NCBI GenBank assembly: GCA_036278835.1
Contig: DASUKH010000170.1
Coordinates: 1-6,419 of the forward strand
DNA: 6,419 nt
Reading direction: 5' to 3'
DNA from: DATARH01 sp036278835
GTDB taxonomy: Bacteria > Pseudomonadota > Alphaproteobacteria > ATCC43930 > CGMCC-115725
Within the stretch, counting starts at the first letter, position 1. The number at the start of each line of letters is the position of its first letter. The translations under genes were made by a program, and so were the position numbers. Positions 1-5,994 of the stretch are shown piece by piece. Below the pieces are notes generated by a model. That model had not been told where the DNA came from, did not search any database, and worked only from the letters and a program-made list of their open reading frames with translations.

Positions 1-2014
1 TGCGGTCGGCGACCGGGATGCGGCGGCGGCACGCGGACCCGGCCGGCACCCGCGCGACGATCGCATCGACTGTCCAGCACAGAACCGGCAGCCCGGCCCG
101 CCCGGTGACAAGCGCGACCCGCCTGCCGTCGGCGGCATAAAAGCAGCGCGCCTCGGTGCGGCAGTCGAGCGGGCCTGCTTCTGTGTTGCCGGGAGCCGGC
201 CAGGGCAGCAGCGTGGCGCCGGTCTCCTGCGCCAGAAACGAGCGGCTGAGCCGCTCGGCGCCGGGGGCCACGTAGTAGTTGCCGTTCGCCGCGCGCGCCG
301 CCAGCAGACGACCGAAATCGGCCAATACGATGTCGGGCGGCCGGGTCCACAGCAATGCCGATACGCCGGCGGCGATGCCGACAAGCCCGAACAGCCGCCA
401 TTTTCCCTGCCACAGGCACAGCCAGCAACCGCCGATCGCCACCAGCACGACCCCGGCGGTCGGCAGGCGCGGGGTCGTCCAGATATTGCCGGGCAATCCG
501 GCGACGAGACGGGCGACCTCGATCGTCGCGTCGATGCCCCAGCCCATCGGCACCAGGGCGAGCTTTTCGAGGCCGAACGGCATCAACAGGCACGCCACGA
601 CGCCCCATGGCAGCGTCCACATTGCCGAGATCGGCACCGCGATCACATTGGCCAGCGGCGAATAAAGGACGATGTGGTGGAAATGGTAGATCGCGAACGG
701 CTCGGTGCCGAACGTCACGATCAGGGTGGTGGCCGCGACGGCGCCGCAATACCCCGCCGCCTTCCGCAAAGCCGAACCGCCGTGAAAAAACCGGGCGAGC
801 TGCGATCCCCACGTCTCGTAAACGGCGATCAGTGCGACGACCGCGCCGAACGACATCTGAAAGCTGACCCCGACGAGGCTCGCCGGATCGAGCACCAGGA
901 CGACAAATGCCGCCAGTGCGCAGATGCGCATCGACAGCCGCAATCGGTCGATCATGATCGCGGCAAAGACGATGCCGTTCATGACAAAGGCGCGCTCGGT
1001 CGGTATCGCCGCGCCCGAGATCATCAAGTAGCAGAACAGCACCGCAAGGGTGGCGGCGGCGGCAATCTTCTTGATCGGGTAACGCAGTGCGATCCACGGA
1101 ATGAGCGCGAGACCGCCGCGCACCGCGAAAAACACGAAGCCGCCGACGAGGCCGAGATGCAGCCCGGCTATCGCCAGCAGGTGCGACAGCCCGGAATGGC
1201 GGAACGCGTCCTTGACCTCCTCGCTCATCGTGCCGCGCTTGCCGGTGATGACCGCCGAGGCGACGCCGCCGGTCGAGCCGGGCAGTGCGGTGTTGATGCG
1301 CCGGGTCATCTCGGCGCGCAACCGGAGCAGCCATTGGCGCCAGCCGCCGGTGGTACCGGCCGCGCCGTCGTGGATCCGGCGGGCGCTGCCAAAGCTGTAG
1401 CCGACCCCGCCGATGCCGGCGAAAAACAATTCGCGCTGCATGTCGCGTCCGCCCGGCACCACCTGCGCCGGCGGCGGATAAAGCCGCGCTCTGAGGCTCA
1501 GCCGATCGCCGGGCGCGAGCGGGTCGCTGTCGGGCTTTATGTGAATGCGAAGGCGGCGCGGCTGCTCCTGCGGCAGCAATCCGGGCAGCGGATCGGGTGC
1601 TATGACGACCCGCCAGCCGCTTTCGGCCCGGTCGATGTCGATGACCCTGCCGGTGACCGCGATCGAGCCGATCCGGCGTTGCAGCATCGGCGTGCCGTCG
1701 CTGCGCCGCGCCTGCTGTATCGCGGCAAAACCGGCAGCGGCGAAGGCCAGCGCGATCGCCGCCTCGCGCCATCCGGGACGGCGCCGCAATGCCATGGCGA
1801 GGGCGGCCGCCGCCGCGGTCAGCGCGATCCCGACCCCGTCGCGCGGCTCGAAAGCCAGCGTGAAATAGAGCGCAATGCCGGTGCCGAAAAACACCGGCAG
1901 CCACAACACCTGGCGGTCGCTCTCGGCGGCGAGGGCCTGGCCGAGACCCGCGAGCGGCCGCAAGCGGCGCGCCGCCGCCCCGATGCCCTCGCCCCAGGCC
2001 GCCAGATCCGCCAT
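1..2014 (-). CDS. comEC: ComEC/Rec2-family DNA-internalisation channel protein (3' end cut by window edge)
   Basis: This is a polytopic inner-membrane protein of the ComEC/Rec2 family, which carries single-stranded DNA across the cytoplasmic membrane during natural transformation. Reading leftward from the ATG at 2014-2012, the frame stays open for 671 codons to the window edge. Residues about 35-200 contain N-terminal hydrophobic segments (about 38-54, 61-77, 84-101) followed by a soluble DUF4131-like portion. The competence core, about 245-520, carries the family signature SHLLAIAGLHLGLV (277-290), then SGAAIPTERAF (333-343) and DPASLVGVSFQMSFG (376-390), among several membrane helices. Residues from about 560 form a soluble tail starting DIVLADFGRLLAARA. 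It lacks the HxHxDH metal site of the metallo-beta-lactamase domain found in Bacillus-type proteins. The tail ends in CRRRIPVADR, which resembles the end region of alphaproteobacterial homologues, so probably only a few dozen residues are missing. An AGGAGG precedes the start, and no upstream in-frame ATG lies nearby. The family call is firm; competence of this organism is not implied. Confidence 0.93.
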   Translation of the reverse strand, partial: MADLAAWGEGIGAAARRLRPLAGLGQALAAESDRQVLWLPVFFGTGIALYFTLAFEPRDGVGIALTAAAAALAMALRRRPGWREAAIALAFAAAGFAAIQQARRSDGTPMLQRRIGSIAVTGRVIDIDRAESGWRVVIAPDPLPGLLPQEQPRRLRIHIKPDSDPLAPGDRLSLRARLYPPPAQVVPGGRDMQRELFFAGIGGVGYSFGSARRIHDGAAGTTGGWRQWLLRLRAEMTRRINTALPGSTGGVASAVITGKRGTMSEEVKDAFRHSGLSHLLAIAGLHLGLVGGFVFFAVRGGLALIPWIALRYPIKKIAAAATLAVLFCYLMISGAAIPTERAFVMNGIVFAAIMIDRLRLSMRICALAAFVVLVLDPASLVGVSFQMSFGAVVALIAVYETWGSQLARFFHGGSALRKAAGYCGAVAATTLIVTFGTEPFAIYHFHHIVLYSPLANVIAVPISAMWTLPWGVVACLLMPFGLEKLALVPMGWGIDATIEVARLVAGLPGNIWTTPRLPTAGVVLVAIGGCWLCLWQGKWRLFGLVGIAAGVSALLWTRPPDIVLADFGRLLAARAANGNYYVAPGAERLSRSFLAQETGATLLPWPAPGNTEAGPLDCRTEARCFYAADGRRVALVTGRAGLPVLCWTVDAIVARVPAGSACRRRIPVADR

Positions 2015-2024
2015 TCCCGCGCCG

Positions 2025-2030
2025 CCTCCT
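2025..2030 (-). promoter_or_regulatory. Ribosome binding site of comEC
   Basis: On the - strand this reads AGGAGG, a full match to the anti-Shine-Dalgarno core, 10 bases before the ATG at 2014. It fixes that ATG as the comEC start over alternatives in other frames. Confidence 0.75.
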
Positions 2031-2041
2031 CGCGGGATGCG

Positions 2042-2070
2042 ATCATATCGGATCGGTTCTTTGCGATAAA
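2042..2070 (-). promoter_or_regulatory. Candidate comEC promoter
   Basis: On the - strand a TATGAT hexamer (2047-2042) matches five of six bases of the sigma-70 -10 consensus. At 17-bp spacing lies TTTATC (2070-2065), a weak -35. Transcription would start near 2035, giving a short leader that just includes the AGGAGG. The -35 position lies inside the inverted repeat at 2061-2075, so the promoter could be repressed or activated there. The -10 is convincing; the -35 is poor. Confidence 0.35.
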
Positions 2071-2107
2071 CGCAAGAAGGGCGAATATGGCAAAGTTGCG
2101 ATCCGAT
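2047..2107. repeat. 9-bp inverted repeat pair in the comEC-rpmB intergenic region
   Basis: ATCGGATCG at 2047-2055 has its exact reverse complement, CGATCCGAT, at 2099-2107, separated by 43 bp. The left arm touches the comEC -10 hexamer. The pair brackets the TTGCG inverted repeat. It could be two distant operator half-sites or a loop base, or it may have no function. Confidence 0.35.
2061..2075. repeat. Short inverted repeat TTGCG-N5-CGCAA over the comEC -35 region
   Basis: TTGCGATAAACGCAA is a perfect 5-bp inverted repeat around a 5-bp centre. Further TTGCG copies lie at 2096-2100 and 2111-2115. Position and symmetry fit a dimeric regulator site, but no regulator can be named and short repeats like this also occur by chance. 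Confidence 0.3.
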
Positions 2108-2159
2108 TATTTGCGGCCATGTCTCCGGCCTTGCCTTGGGGATCGACCGGACGCAAGCC

Positions 2160-2188
2160 TTGACGACTGCGTGCCAGGAGCCTACAGA
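2160..2188 (+). promoter_or_regulatory. Probable housekeeping sigma promoter of rpmB
   Basis: TTGACGA at 2160-2166 is followed after 14 bases by CCTACAGA at 2181-2188. This closely fits the Caulobacter-type housekeeping consensus (TTGACGS, N10-14, GCTANAWC). In E. coli terms it is a good -35 with a weak -10 (TACAGA) at 17 bp. Transcription would begin near 2195, immediately before the strong hairpin at 2200-2230, giving a leader of about 70 nt for rpmB. Confidence 0.6.
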
Positions 2189-2199
2189 ACGGCGGCTGT

Positions 2200-2230
2200 G
2201 CGGCCGCCCTCTCGAGGCGAGGGCGGCCGC
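2200..2230 (+). promoter_or_regulatory. Strong GC-rich hairpin in the rpmB 5' leader
   Basis: The perfect 12-bp arms GCGGCCGCCCTC (2200-2211) and GAGGGCGGCCGC (2219-2230) enclose a 7-nt loop, TCGAGGC. In RNA the helix can extend outward to about 17 pairs, 2195-2199 with 2231-2235, including two G-U pairs. No T-run follows, so it is not a standard intrinsic terminator. It ends 36 bases before the rpmB start and leaves the GAGG at 2256-2259 free. It could stabilise the transcript, act as a ribosomal-protein leader, or be a palindromic genomic repeat. The structure is directly visible; its role is not. Confidence 0.6.
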
Positions 2231-2266
2231 GCGGCGCGTTTCCGGAAAGACAAGCGAGGTGCCGCG

Positions 2267-2557
2267 ATGGCCCGCAAATGCCCCGTCACCGGCAAGGGTG
2301 TCCAGGTCGGCCACAATGTGAGCCATTCCAACATCAAGACGAAGCGGCGGTTTCTGCCCAATCTGCAGAGCCTCTCGCTGCTGTCGGATACGTTGGGGTC
2401 GGTGCGGCTGCGCCTGTCGACGTCAGCGATCCGCACCATCGAGTTCAAGGGCGGCCTCGACGCCTATCTGAAAGCGACGCACGATCGCAATCTGTCCCCC
2501 GAGATCCGTCGCCTGAAGCGGAGGATCGCGGGGGTCGCCGCTCGCGCGCCCGAATAA
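2267..2557 (+). CDS. rpmB: 50S ribosomal protein L28
   Basis: This encodes a 96-residue protein of the bacterial large-ribosomal-subunit L28 family. The family pattern is clear: MARKCPVTGKGVQVGHNVSH at the N-terminus, KTKRRFLPNLQ (24-34), VRLRLSTSAIRTIE (46-59) and the basic tail SPEIRRLKRRIAG. Length fits alphaproteobacterial L28 proteins. There is one cysteine (C5) and no paired CxxC motifs, so this is the zinc-free form. The ATG at 2267 is chosen because the protein begins exactly as family members do and GAGG at 2256-2259 lies 7 bases upstream. The frame stays open far upstream, but that part is antisense to comEC and is not coding. The gene appears monocistronic, reads away from comEC and converges with the dehydrogenase gene. 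Confidence 0.97.
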   Translation: MARKCPVTGKGVQVGHNVSHSNIKTKRRFLPNLQSLSLLSDTLGSVRLRLSTSAIRTIEFKGGLDAYLKATHDRNLSPEIRRLKRRIAGVAARAPE

Positions 2558-2590
2558 GACCCGCCGAACTGCGGTTGCCGCCGTCTTGGT

Positions 2591-3403
2591 TCAGCCGGTC
2601 CGGACCAGCGCGCCGCCATCAACCGGCAGGGCGACGCCGGTGATAAAATCGGCCTCGTCGGAGGCAAGGAACAGGGCGGCGTTGGCGACATCCCAGCCGG
2701 TGCCCATCCGGCCGCGCAGCGGCACCCTGGAATCGCGCTCGGCGGCGACCTGGGCGCGGCTCCGGTTGCTGGCGCGGGCCCGCGTATCGACCGCCATCGG
2801 CGTGTCCATCAGGCCGGGCAGGATGCAGTTGGCGCGCACCCCGTAGGGCGCGTTCTGTAACGCGAGCTGCGCGGTGAACGCGATCATGCCGGCCTTGGTC
2901 ACCTTGTAGGCGACCAGAGGATAGGTGTTCTCCCAGGCGGCAATCGAGGAGATGTTAACGATCGCGCCGCCGCGCTGCCGCCGCATGATCGGCAGCGCGT
3001 GCTTGCAGGCCATGATCGTGCCGCGCAGGTTGATCGCCGAAATCCGGTCGAACGCCTCCTCGCTCAATTCGTCGAGCGGCTTGTCGCCGCCGGCGACGCT
3101 GACTCCGACATTATTGTGCAGGATGTCGAGCCGGCCCCAGCGCCGCTCCGCCTCCGCCATCGCCGCGGCGAGCGTTGCCTCGCGCGTCACATCGGCGGTG
3201 AACGCGACGCATTCGGCATCGCCCTTCGCCCCCTGTGCGGCAATCGCGACGGTCGCCTCGGCTGCGGCGAGGTCGCGATCGACGGCGAGGACCTTCGCCC
3301 CTTCCTGGACAAAGCGCAGCACGGTGGCGCGGCCGTTGCCGATGCCTTCGCCAGGGCTTTGCCCGGCGCCGACGACGACCGCGATCTTTCCGGATAGGCG
3401 CAT
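2591..3403 (-). CDS. Short-chain dehydrogenase/reductase (SDR), NAD-type, substrate unknown
   Basis: This is a 270-residue cytosolic classical SDR oxidoreductase with a Rossmann fold. The nucleotide-binding glycine region is VVGAGQSPGEGIGNGRA (10-26), longer than the usual TGxxxGIG. D42 follows the second strand (VLAVDRD), which usually signals NAD(H) over NADP(H). Other landmarks are D71 (ADVT), NNVG (97-100, usually NNAG), N125, S153 in NISS, the YxxxK pair Y166/K170, and PG at 196-197 followed by the substrate-lid region. The C-terminal end FITGVALPVDGG (253-264) is typical. The ATG at 3403 has GGAG 8 bases upstream. The gene stands alone, converging with rpmB (33-bp gap) and divergent from the small membrane-peptide gene, so context gives no substrate. 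Family assignment is secure; any named reaction would be a guess. Confidence 0.95.
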   Translation of the reverse strand: MRLSGKIAVVVGAGQSPGEGIGNGRATVLRFVQEGAKVLAVDRDLAAAEATVAIAAQGAKGDAECVAFTADVTREATLAAAMAEAERRWGRLDILHNNVGVSVAGGDKPLDELSEEAFDRISAINLRGTIMACKHALPIMRRQRGGAIVNISSIAAWENTYPLVAYKVTKAGMIAFTAQLALQNAPYGVRANCILPGLMDTPMAVDTRARASNRSRAQVAAERDSRVPLRGRMGTGWDVANAALFLASDEADFITGVALPVDGGALVRTG

Positions 3404-3431
3404 GGGCGACGCTCCCGTTGCGAGGCATCAG

Positions 3432-3452
3432 GGGTGAGCCAAGGGTGATCCA
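3432..3452. repeat. Tandem 10-bp direct repeat at 11-bp period, upstream of the SDR gene
   Basis: GGGTGAGCCA (3432-3441) and GGGTGATCCA (3443-3452) differ at one base and are offset by 11 bp, about one helical turn. They lie 29 bp upstream of the SDR start, where a regulator could sit on one DNA face. No known operator is recognised, so this is a tentative site. Confidence 0.25.
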
Positions 3453-3522
3453 GAGTGGCGCGGCATTGCGGCGCGGGCAAGATCGGTGGCAGGGTGCCCG
3501 CCTCCACAGGTAAAATCGCCGC

Positions 3523-3669
3523 ATGAAATACCGAATTGAAATCAGCTTGCGCGAGGCGGCGCTGATCGTGTGCGCCGGGGCACTGGCGCTGCTGGTTTAT
3601 TCGGAGGGCTGGATCTGGCCGCTGAAGGCCGCGGCGGTGATGATCCCGGTATCGCTGCTGATCAGCTGA
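3523..3669 (+). CDS. Predicted small membrane protein (48 aa), function unknown
   Basis: The frame starts at ATG 3523 and ends at TGA 3667-3669. The peptide has a charged start (MKYRIEISLRE), a hydrophobic segment at about 12-26 (AALIVCAGALALLVY), a short SEGWIWPLK linker, and a second hydrophobic stretch at about 36-48 running to the C-terminus. This suggests a two-helix inner-membrane hairpin. Coding support comes from codon use: after the first six codons nearly every third position is G or C, like neighbouring genes. A hairpin with TTTT follows the stop. The Shine-Dalgarno is weak (AGG at 3508-3510), and a -10-like TAAAAT at 3511-3516 would put transcription start at about the ATG, so a leaderless message is possible. 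I do not recognise the family. Confidence 0.6.
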   Translation: MKYRIEISLREAALIVCAGALALLVYSEGWIWPLKAAAVMIPVSLLIS

Positions 3670-3674
3670 TTCGT

Positions 3675-3738
3675 TCCCTCACCCACCGCGCGCTATTGCG
3701 GACGGCTCCCCCTCTCCCGCATTGCGTGAGAGGGTTTT
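3675..3738 (+). repeat. Two-hairpin intergenic element resembling a REP-type repeat
   Basis: A CCCTCACCC start leads into a small hairpin (CCGC at 3686-3689 with GCGG at 3698-3701) and then a stronger one at 3710-3734. Paired-hairpin elements of this CCCTCACCC/CTCTCCCGC style are dispersed in many alphaproteobacterial intergenic regions. Calling this one a copy is inference from resemblance, since only one copy is present in the window. Confidence 0.4.
3710..3738 (+). terminator. Intrinsic-type terminator after the small membrane gene
   Basis: CCCTCTC (3710-3716) pairs with GAGAGGG (3728-3734). Inside, after a C-T mismatch, CGC (3718-3720) pairs with GCG (3724-3726) around an ATT loop. One base after the stem comes TTTT (3735-3738) on the + strand, so it would end rightward transcription from the 3523-3669 gene. 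Leftward, the hairpin follows the phoB stop but lacks a downstream T-run, so it would be a weak terminator for the pst-pho operon. Confidence 0.55.
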
Positions 3739-3743
3739 GACGC

Positions 3744-4433
3744 TTAGCCGGGGCCGCCGAGCGCGTAACCGAATGCGCGCACGGTGCGGAGCAGGTCGGC
3801 GCCGCCGGCGCTGTTGAGCGCCAGACGCAGGCGCCTGATATGCACATCGACGGTGCGCAGCTCGATGTCCGAGTCGGCGCCCCATACCCGGTCCAGCAGC
3901 TGCTCGCGCGAGAAGACGCGGTGCGGGTGTTGCAGAAAACGGTGCAGCAGGCGGAATTCGGTCGGGCCGAGATGGACGGTGCGGCCGTCGCGGGTCACCC
4001 GGCGGGCGGCGAGGTCCATGCTGATACCGGCATAGGCCAGTAGCTCGGCGCCGGCGTTCGGTTGCGAGCGGCGGATCACCGCCCGCAGGCGGGCGACCAG
4101 TTCGCCGGGACTGAACGGCTTCACGATGTAGTCGTCGGCGCCGCCGTCGAGACCGCGCACCCGGTCCGCCTCCTCGCCGCGCGCCGTCAGCATGATGACC
4201 GGCAGCGCCCTTGTATTTGCGCCGCGGCGGATCTGGCGGCAGATTTCGAGGCCGGAGACCTGCGGCAGCATCCAATCGAGCAAGACCGCGTCGGGCAGGC
4301 TTTCGGCTAGGCGCAGCAGCGCCTCCTCGCCATCCGCCGCCTCCTCGACGGCGAACCCCTCGCGCTCGAGGTTGTAGCGGAGCATCGAGACCAGTGCCCG
4401 CTCATCCTCGACGACGAGCACGCGCGGCTTCAT
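3744..4433 (-). CDS. phoB: Phosphate regulon response regulator PhoB
   Basis: This is a cytoplasmic OmpR/PhoB-family transcription factor of 229 residues, the same length as E. coli PhoB. When phosphorylated under phosphate limitation, PhoB binds Pho boxes and activates the Pho regulon. The receiver domain (about 3-118) shows acidic-pocket E9/D10, phosphoacceptor D53 in LLDWMLP, T83 in VIMLTARGEE, and K105 in DDYIVKPFSPGELVAR. The winged-helix DNA-binding domain (about 130-227) has GPTEFRLL (156-163), SREQLLDRVWG (175-185) and the recognition-helix segment RTVDVHIRRLRLAL (193-206). The ATG at 4433 overlaps the phoU stop as ATGA and has no strong Shine-Dalgarno, which suggests translational coupling. 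The frame stays open upstream, but that stretch is out-of-frame phoU. The kinase gene phoR is not in the window. The gene is last in its operon. Confidence 0.96.
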   Translation of the reverse strand: MKPRVLVVEDERALVSMLRYNLEREGFAVEEAADGEEALLRLAESLPDAVLLDWMLPQVSGLEICRQIRRGANTRALPVIMLTARGEEADRVRGLDGGADDYIVKPFSPGELVARLRAVIRRSQPNAGAELLAYAGISMDLAARRVTRDGRTVHLGPTEFRLLHRFLQHPHRVFSREQLLDRVWGADSDIELRTVDVHIRRLRLALNSAGGADLLRTVRAFGYALGGPG

Positions 4434-5167
4434 CGCCGTTCGGAGCCCGACGCCGGGCGGGCGGCGCGGACCAGTTCGAGGCTCGATTTGTCGCTTTTCG
4501 GGCGAACCTGATCGAGCGGCACCCCGCGCACCATGAAGTACAGGTTTTCGGCGATGTTGGTCGCATGATCGCCGATCCGCTCGATGTTCTTGGCCATGAA
4601 AAGAAGATGGGTATAGATGCCGATGTTGCGCGCGTCTTCCATCATGTATGTCAGGAATTCGCGGAACAGGCTCGAATACATCTCGTCGAGTTCTTCGTCG
4701 CGGGTCCATACGGCGAGCGCCTTGTCGGCATCGCGCGCGACATAGGCGTCGATCACGTCTTTGACCAGCATTTGCGCCAGATGCGCCATGCGCGGCAGCG
4801 CAAAGGCCGGCGCGATCGGCGGCGCCTGCGAGAGCACGATCGAGCGCTTGGCGACATTGGCGGCGTAATCGCAAATGCGTTCGAGGTCGCTTGCGATCTT
4901 CAGCGCGGCGACGATCTCGCGCAGATCGCGCGCCATCGGCTGACGCAGCGCGAGGATGCGCACGACGAGATTGTCGACCTCGCGTTCGAGGCGGTCGACC
5001 TCGTCGTCGCCCTCGACGACCCGCGCGGCCAGCGCGGTGTCGCGCTTGACGACAGCTTCGATCGCTGCGGCGAGTTGGCTCTCGGCCTGCCCGCCCATCT
5101 CGGTGATCATCTTCTTGAGACGCGCCAGTTCCTCGTCGTAACTCTTGACGATGTGTTCGGAAGCCAT
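4430..5167 (-). CDS. phoU: Phosphate transport/signalling regulator PhoU
   Basis: This is a 245-residue all-helical cytoplasmic protein that connects the Pst transporter to the PhoR sensor and restrains Pho activation when phosphate is plentiful. It has the two tandem PhoU three-helix repeats, each with the metal-binding E-x-x-x-D motif: DLERICDYAANVAKRS (E96/D100) and NIERIGDHATNIAENLYF (E196/D200), exactly 100 residues apart. The start HIVKSYDEELARL is typical. After about residue 217 there is a polar, basic tail (to SGSERR) beyond the second repeat. The ATG at 5167 has GGAGG (5177-5173) 5 bases before it. The gene lies 11 bp after the pstB stop and overlaps the phoB start by 4 bp, placing it firmly in the pst-pho operon. 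Confidence 0.97.
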   Translation of the reverse strand: MASEHIVKSYDEELARLKKMITEMGGQAESQLAAAIEAVVKRDTALAARVVEGDDEVDRLEREVDNLVVRILALRQPMARDLREIVAALKIASDLERICDYAANVAKRSIVLSQAPPIAPAFALPRMAHLAQMLVKDVIDAYVARDADKALAVWTRDEELDEMYSSLFREFLTYMMEDARNIGIYTHLLFMAKNIERIGDHATNIAENLYFMVRGVPLDQVRPKSDKSSLELVRAARPASGSERR

Positions 5168-5178
5168 TGCCGCCTCCC

Positions 5179-5994
5179 TCAGCCGAAGCGCCCGGTGATG
5201 TAGTCTTCCGTCCGCCGCTGCGCCGGGTGGGTGAAGATCGCTTCGGTCTCGTTGAACTCGATCAATTCACCCATGTAAAGAAACGCCGTATAGTCCGAAC
5301 TGCGCGCCGCCTGTTGCATGTTGTGGGTGACGATCGCGATGCAATAATCGGCTTTGAGTTCGGCGATCAATTCCTCGATGTGCTGCGTCGAGATCGGGTC
5401 GAGGGCCGAGGCCGGCTCGTCGAGCAGCAGCACCTCCGGCCGCACCGCGATTGCGCGGGCAATGCACAGCCGCTGCTGCTGTCCGCCCGACAGGCCAAGG
5501 CCGCTCTGGCGAAGCTTGTTGCGGACCTCGTTCCACAGCGCGGCCTGCTGCAATGCCGCCTCGACCCGGTCGTCGAGCTCGGATTTCGGCAGCCGCTCGT
5601 ACAGCCGAATGCCGAAGGCGATGTTGTCGTAGATCGACATCGGGAACGGGGTCGGCTTCTGAAACACCATGCCGATCCGGGCGCGCAGCCGGTTGAGGTC
5701 GAGGCCCGGAAGCAGGATGTTCTCGCCGTCGAGCAGGACTTCGCCGGTCGCCACCTGACCGGGGTAGAGGTCGTAGATGCGGTTCAGGGTGCGCAGCAAG
5801 GTGGACTTGCCGCACCCCGACGGGCCGATAAAGGCCGTCACCCGCCGGTCGTAGAGCGGCAGGCTGATGCCGTGCAAAGCCTGGAATTTGCCATAGTAGA
5901 AATCGACGTTGCGGATCTCGACCTTGACGGCCGGCACCGGGTCCGCGGCGATCGGCCGTTCCCGCTCGATCGATTGTGAGAGGACAGAAATCAT
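5179..5994 (-). CDS. pstB: Phosphate ABC transporter ATP-binding protein PstB
   Basis: This is the 271-residue ATPase subunit of the high-affinity phosphate importer PstSCAB, acting at the cytoplasmic face of the inner membrane. All ABC motifs are present: Walker A GPSGCGKST (57-65), Q-loop FQKPTPFPMSIYDN with Q112, signature LSGGQQQR (168-175), Walker B VLLLDEP (188-194) with E193, D-loop SALD (196-199) and switch H224 in IVTHNMQQAARSSD. The KPTPFP stretch after the Q-loop and the ending DYITGRFG are characteristic of PstB among ABC ATPases. The ATG at 5994 overlaps the pstA stop as ATGA. The protein has an extra polar N-terminal stretch of about 23 residues before VKVEIRNVDFYYG, within family variation. 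A longer upstream frame exists but lies out of frame within pstA. Nothing suggests loss of function. Confidence 0.97.
   Translation of the reverse strand: MISVLSQSIERERPIAADPVPAVKVEIRNVDFYYGKFQALHGISLPLYDRRVTAFIGPSGCGKSTLLRTLNRIYDLYPGQVATGEVLLDGENILLPGLDLNRLRARIGMVFQKPTPFPMSIYDNIAFGIRLYERLPKSELDDRVEAALQQAALWNEVRNKLRQSGLGLSGGQQQRLCIARAIAVRPEVLLLDEPASALDPISTQHIEELIAELKADYCIAIVTHNMQQAARSSDYTAFLYMGELIEFNETEAIFTHPAQRRTEDYITGRFG

Noticed and set aside
2056..2072. LexA-type (SOS) operator near comEC
   Set aside because: GTTC occurs at 2056-2059, but no second GTTC or GAAC lies at the required 7-bp spacing.
674..2266. Long + strand open frame running into rpmB, as if L28 were a large fusion protein
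   Set aside because: It is antisense to comEC, has an arginine-rich low-complexity composition typical of GC-rich shadow frames, and the L28 family starts exactly at the ATG at 2267 with its own ribosome binding site and promoter.
2558..2590. Possible terminator between the convergent rpmB and SDR genes (GCGG-TTG-CCGC at 2571-2581)
   Set aside because: The stem is only 4 bp and there is no T-run on either strand, so it is too weak to call.
3404..3522. Pho box in the SDR/small-gene intergenic region
   Set aside because: I saw no CTGTCAT or TGACA direct repeats at 11-bp spacing. The GGGTGA repeat has the right period but an unrelated sequence.
4434..4874. N-terminal extension of the phoB frame
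   Set aside because: It lies wholly inside phoU in another frame. The PhoB homology begins at the ATG at 4433, and the resulting length (229 aa) matches the family.
4211..5203. 330-codon + strand open frame opposite phoB/phoU
   Set aside because: It is antisense to two secure genes, no domain is recognisable, and it is explained by high third-position GC on the - strand genes.
5167..5979. 270-codon + strand open frame opposite pstB
   Set aside because: It mirrors the PstB coding strand and has no recognisable family motif or ribosome binding site.
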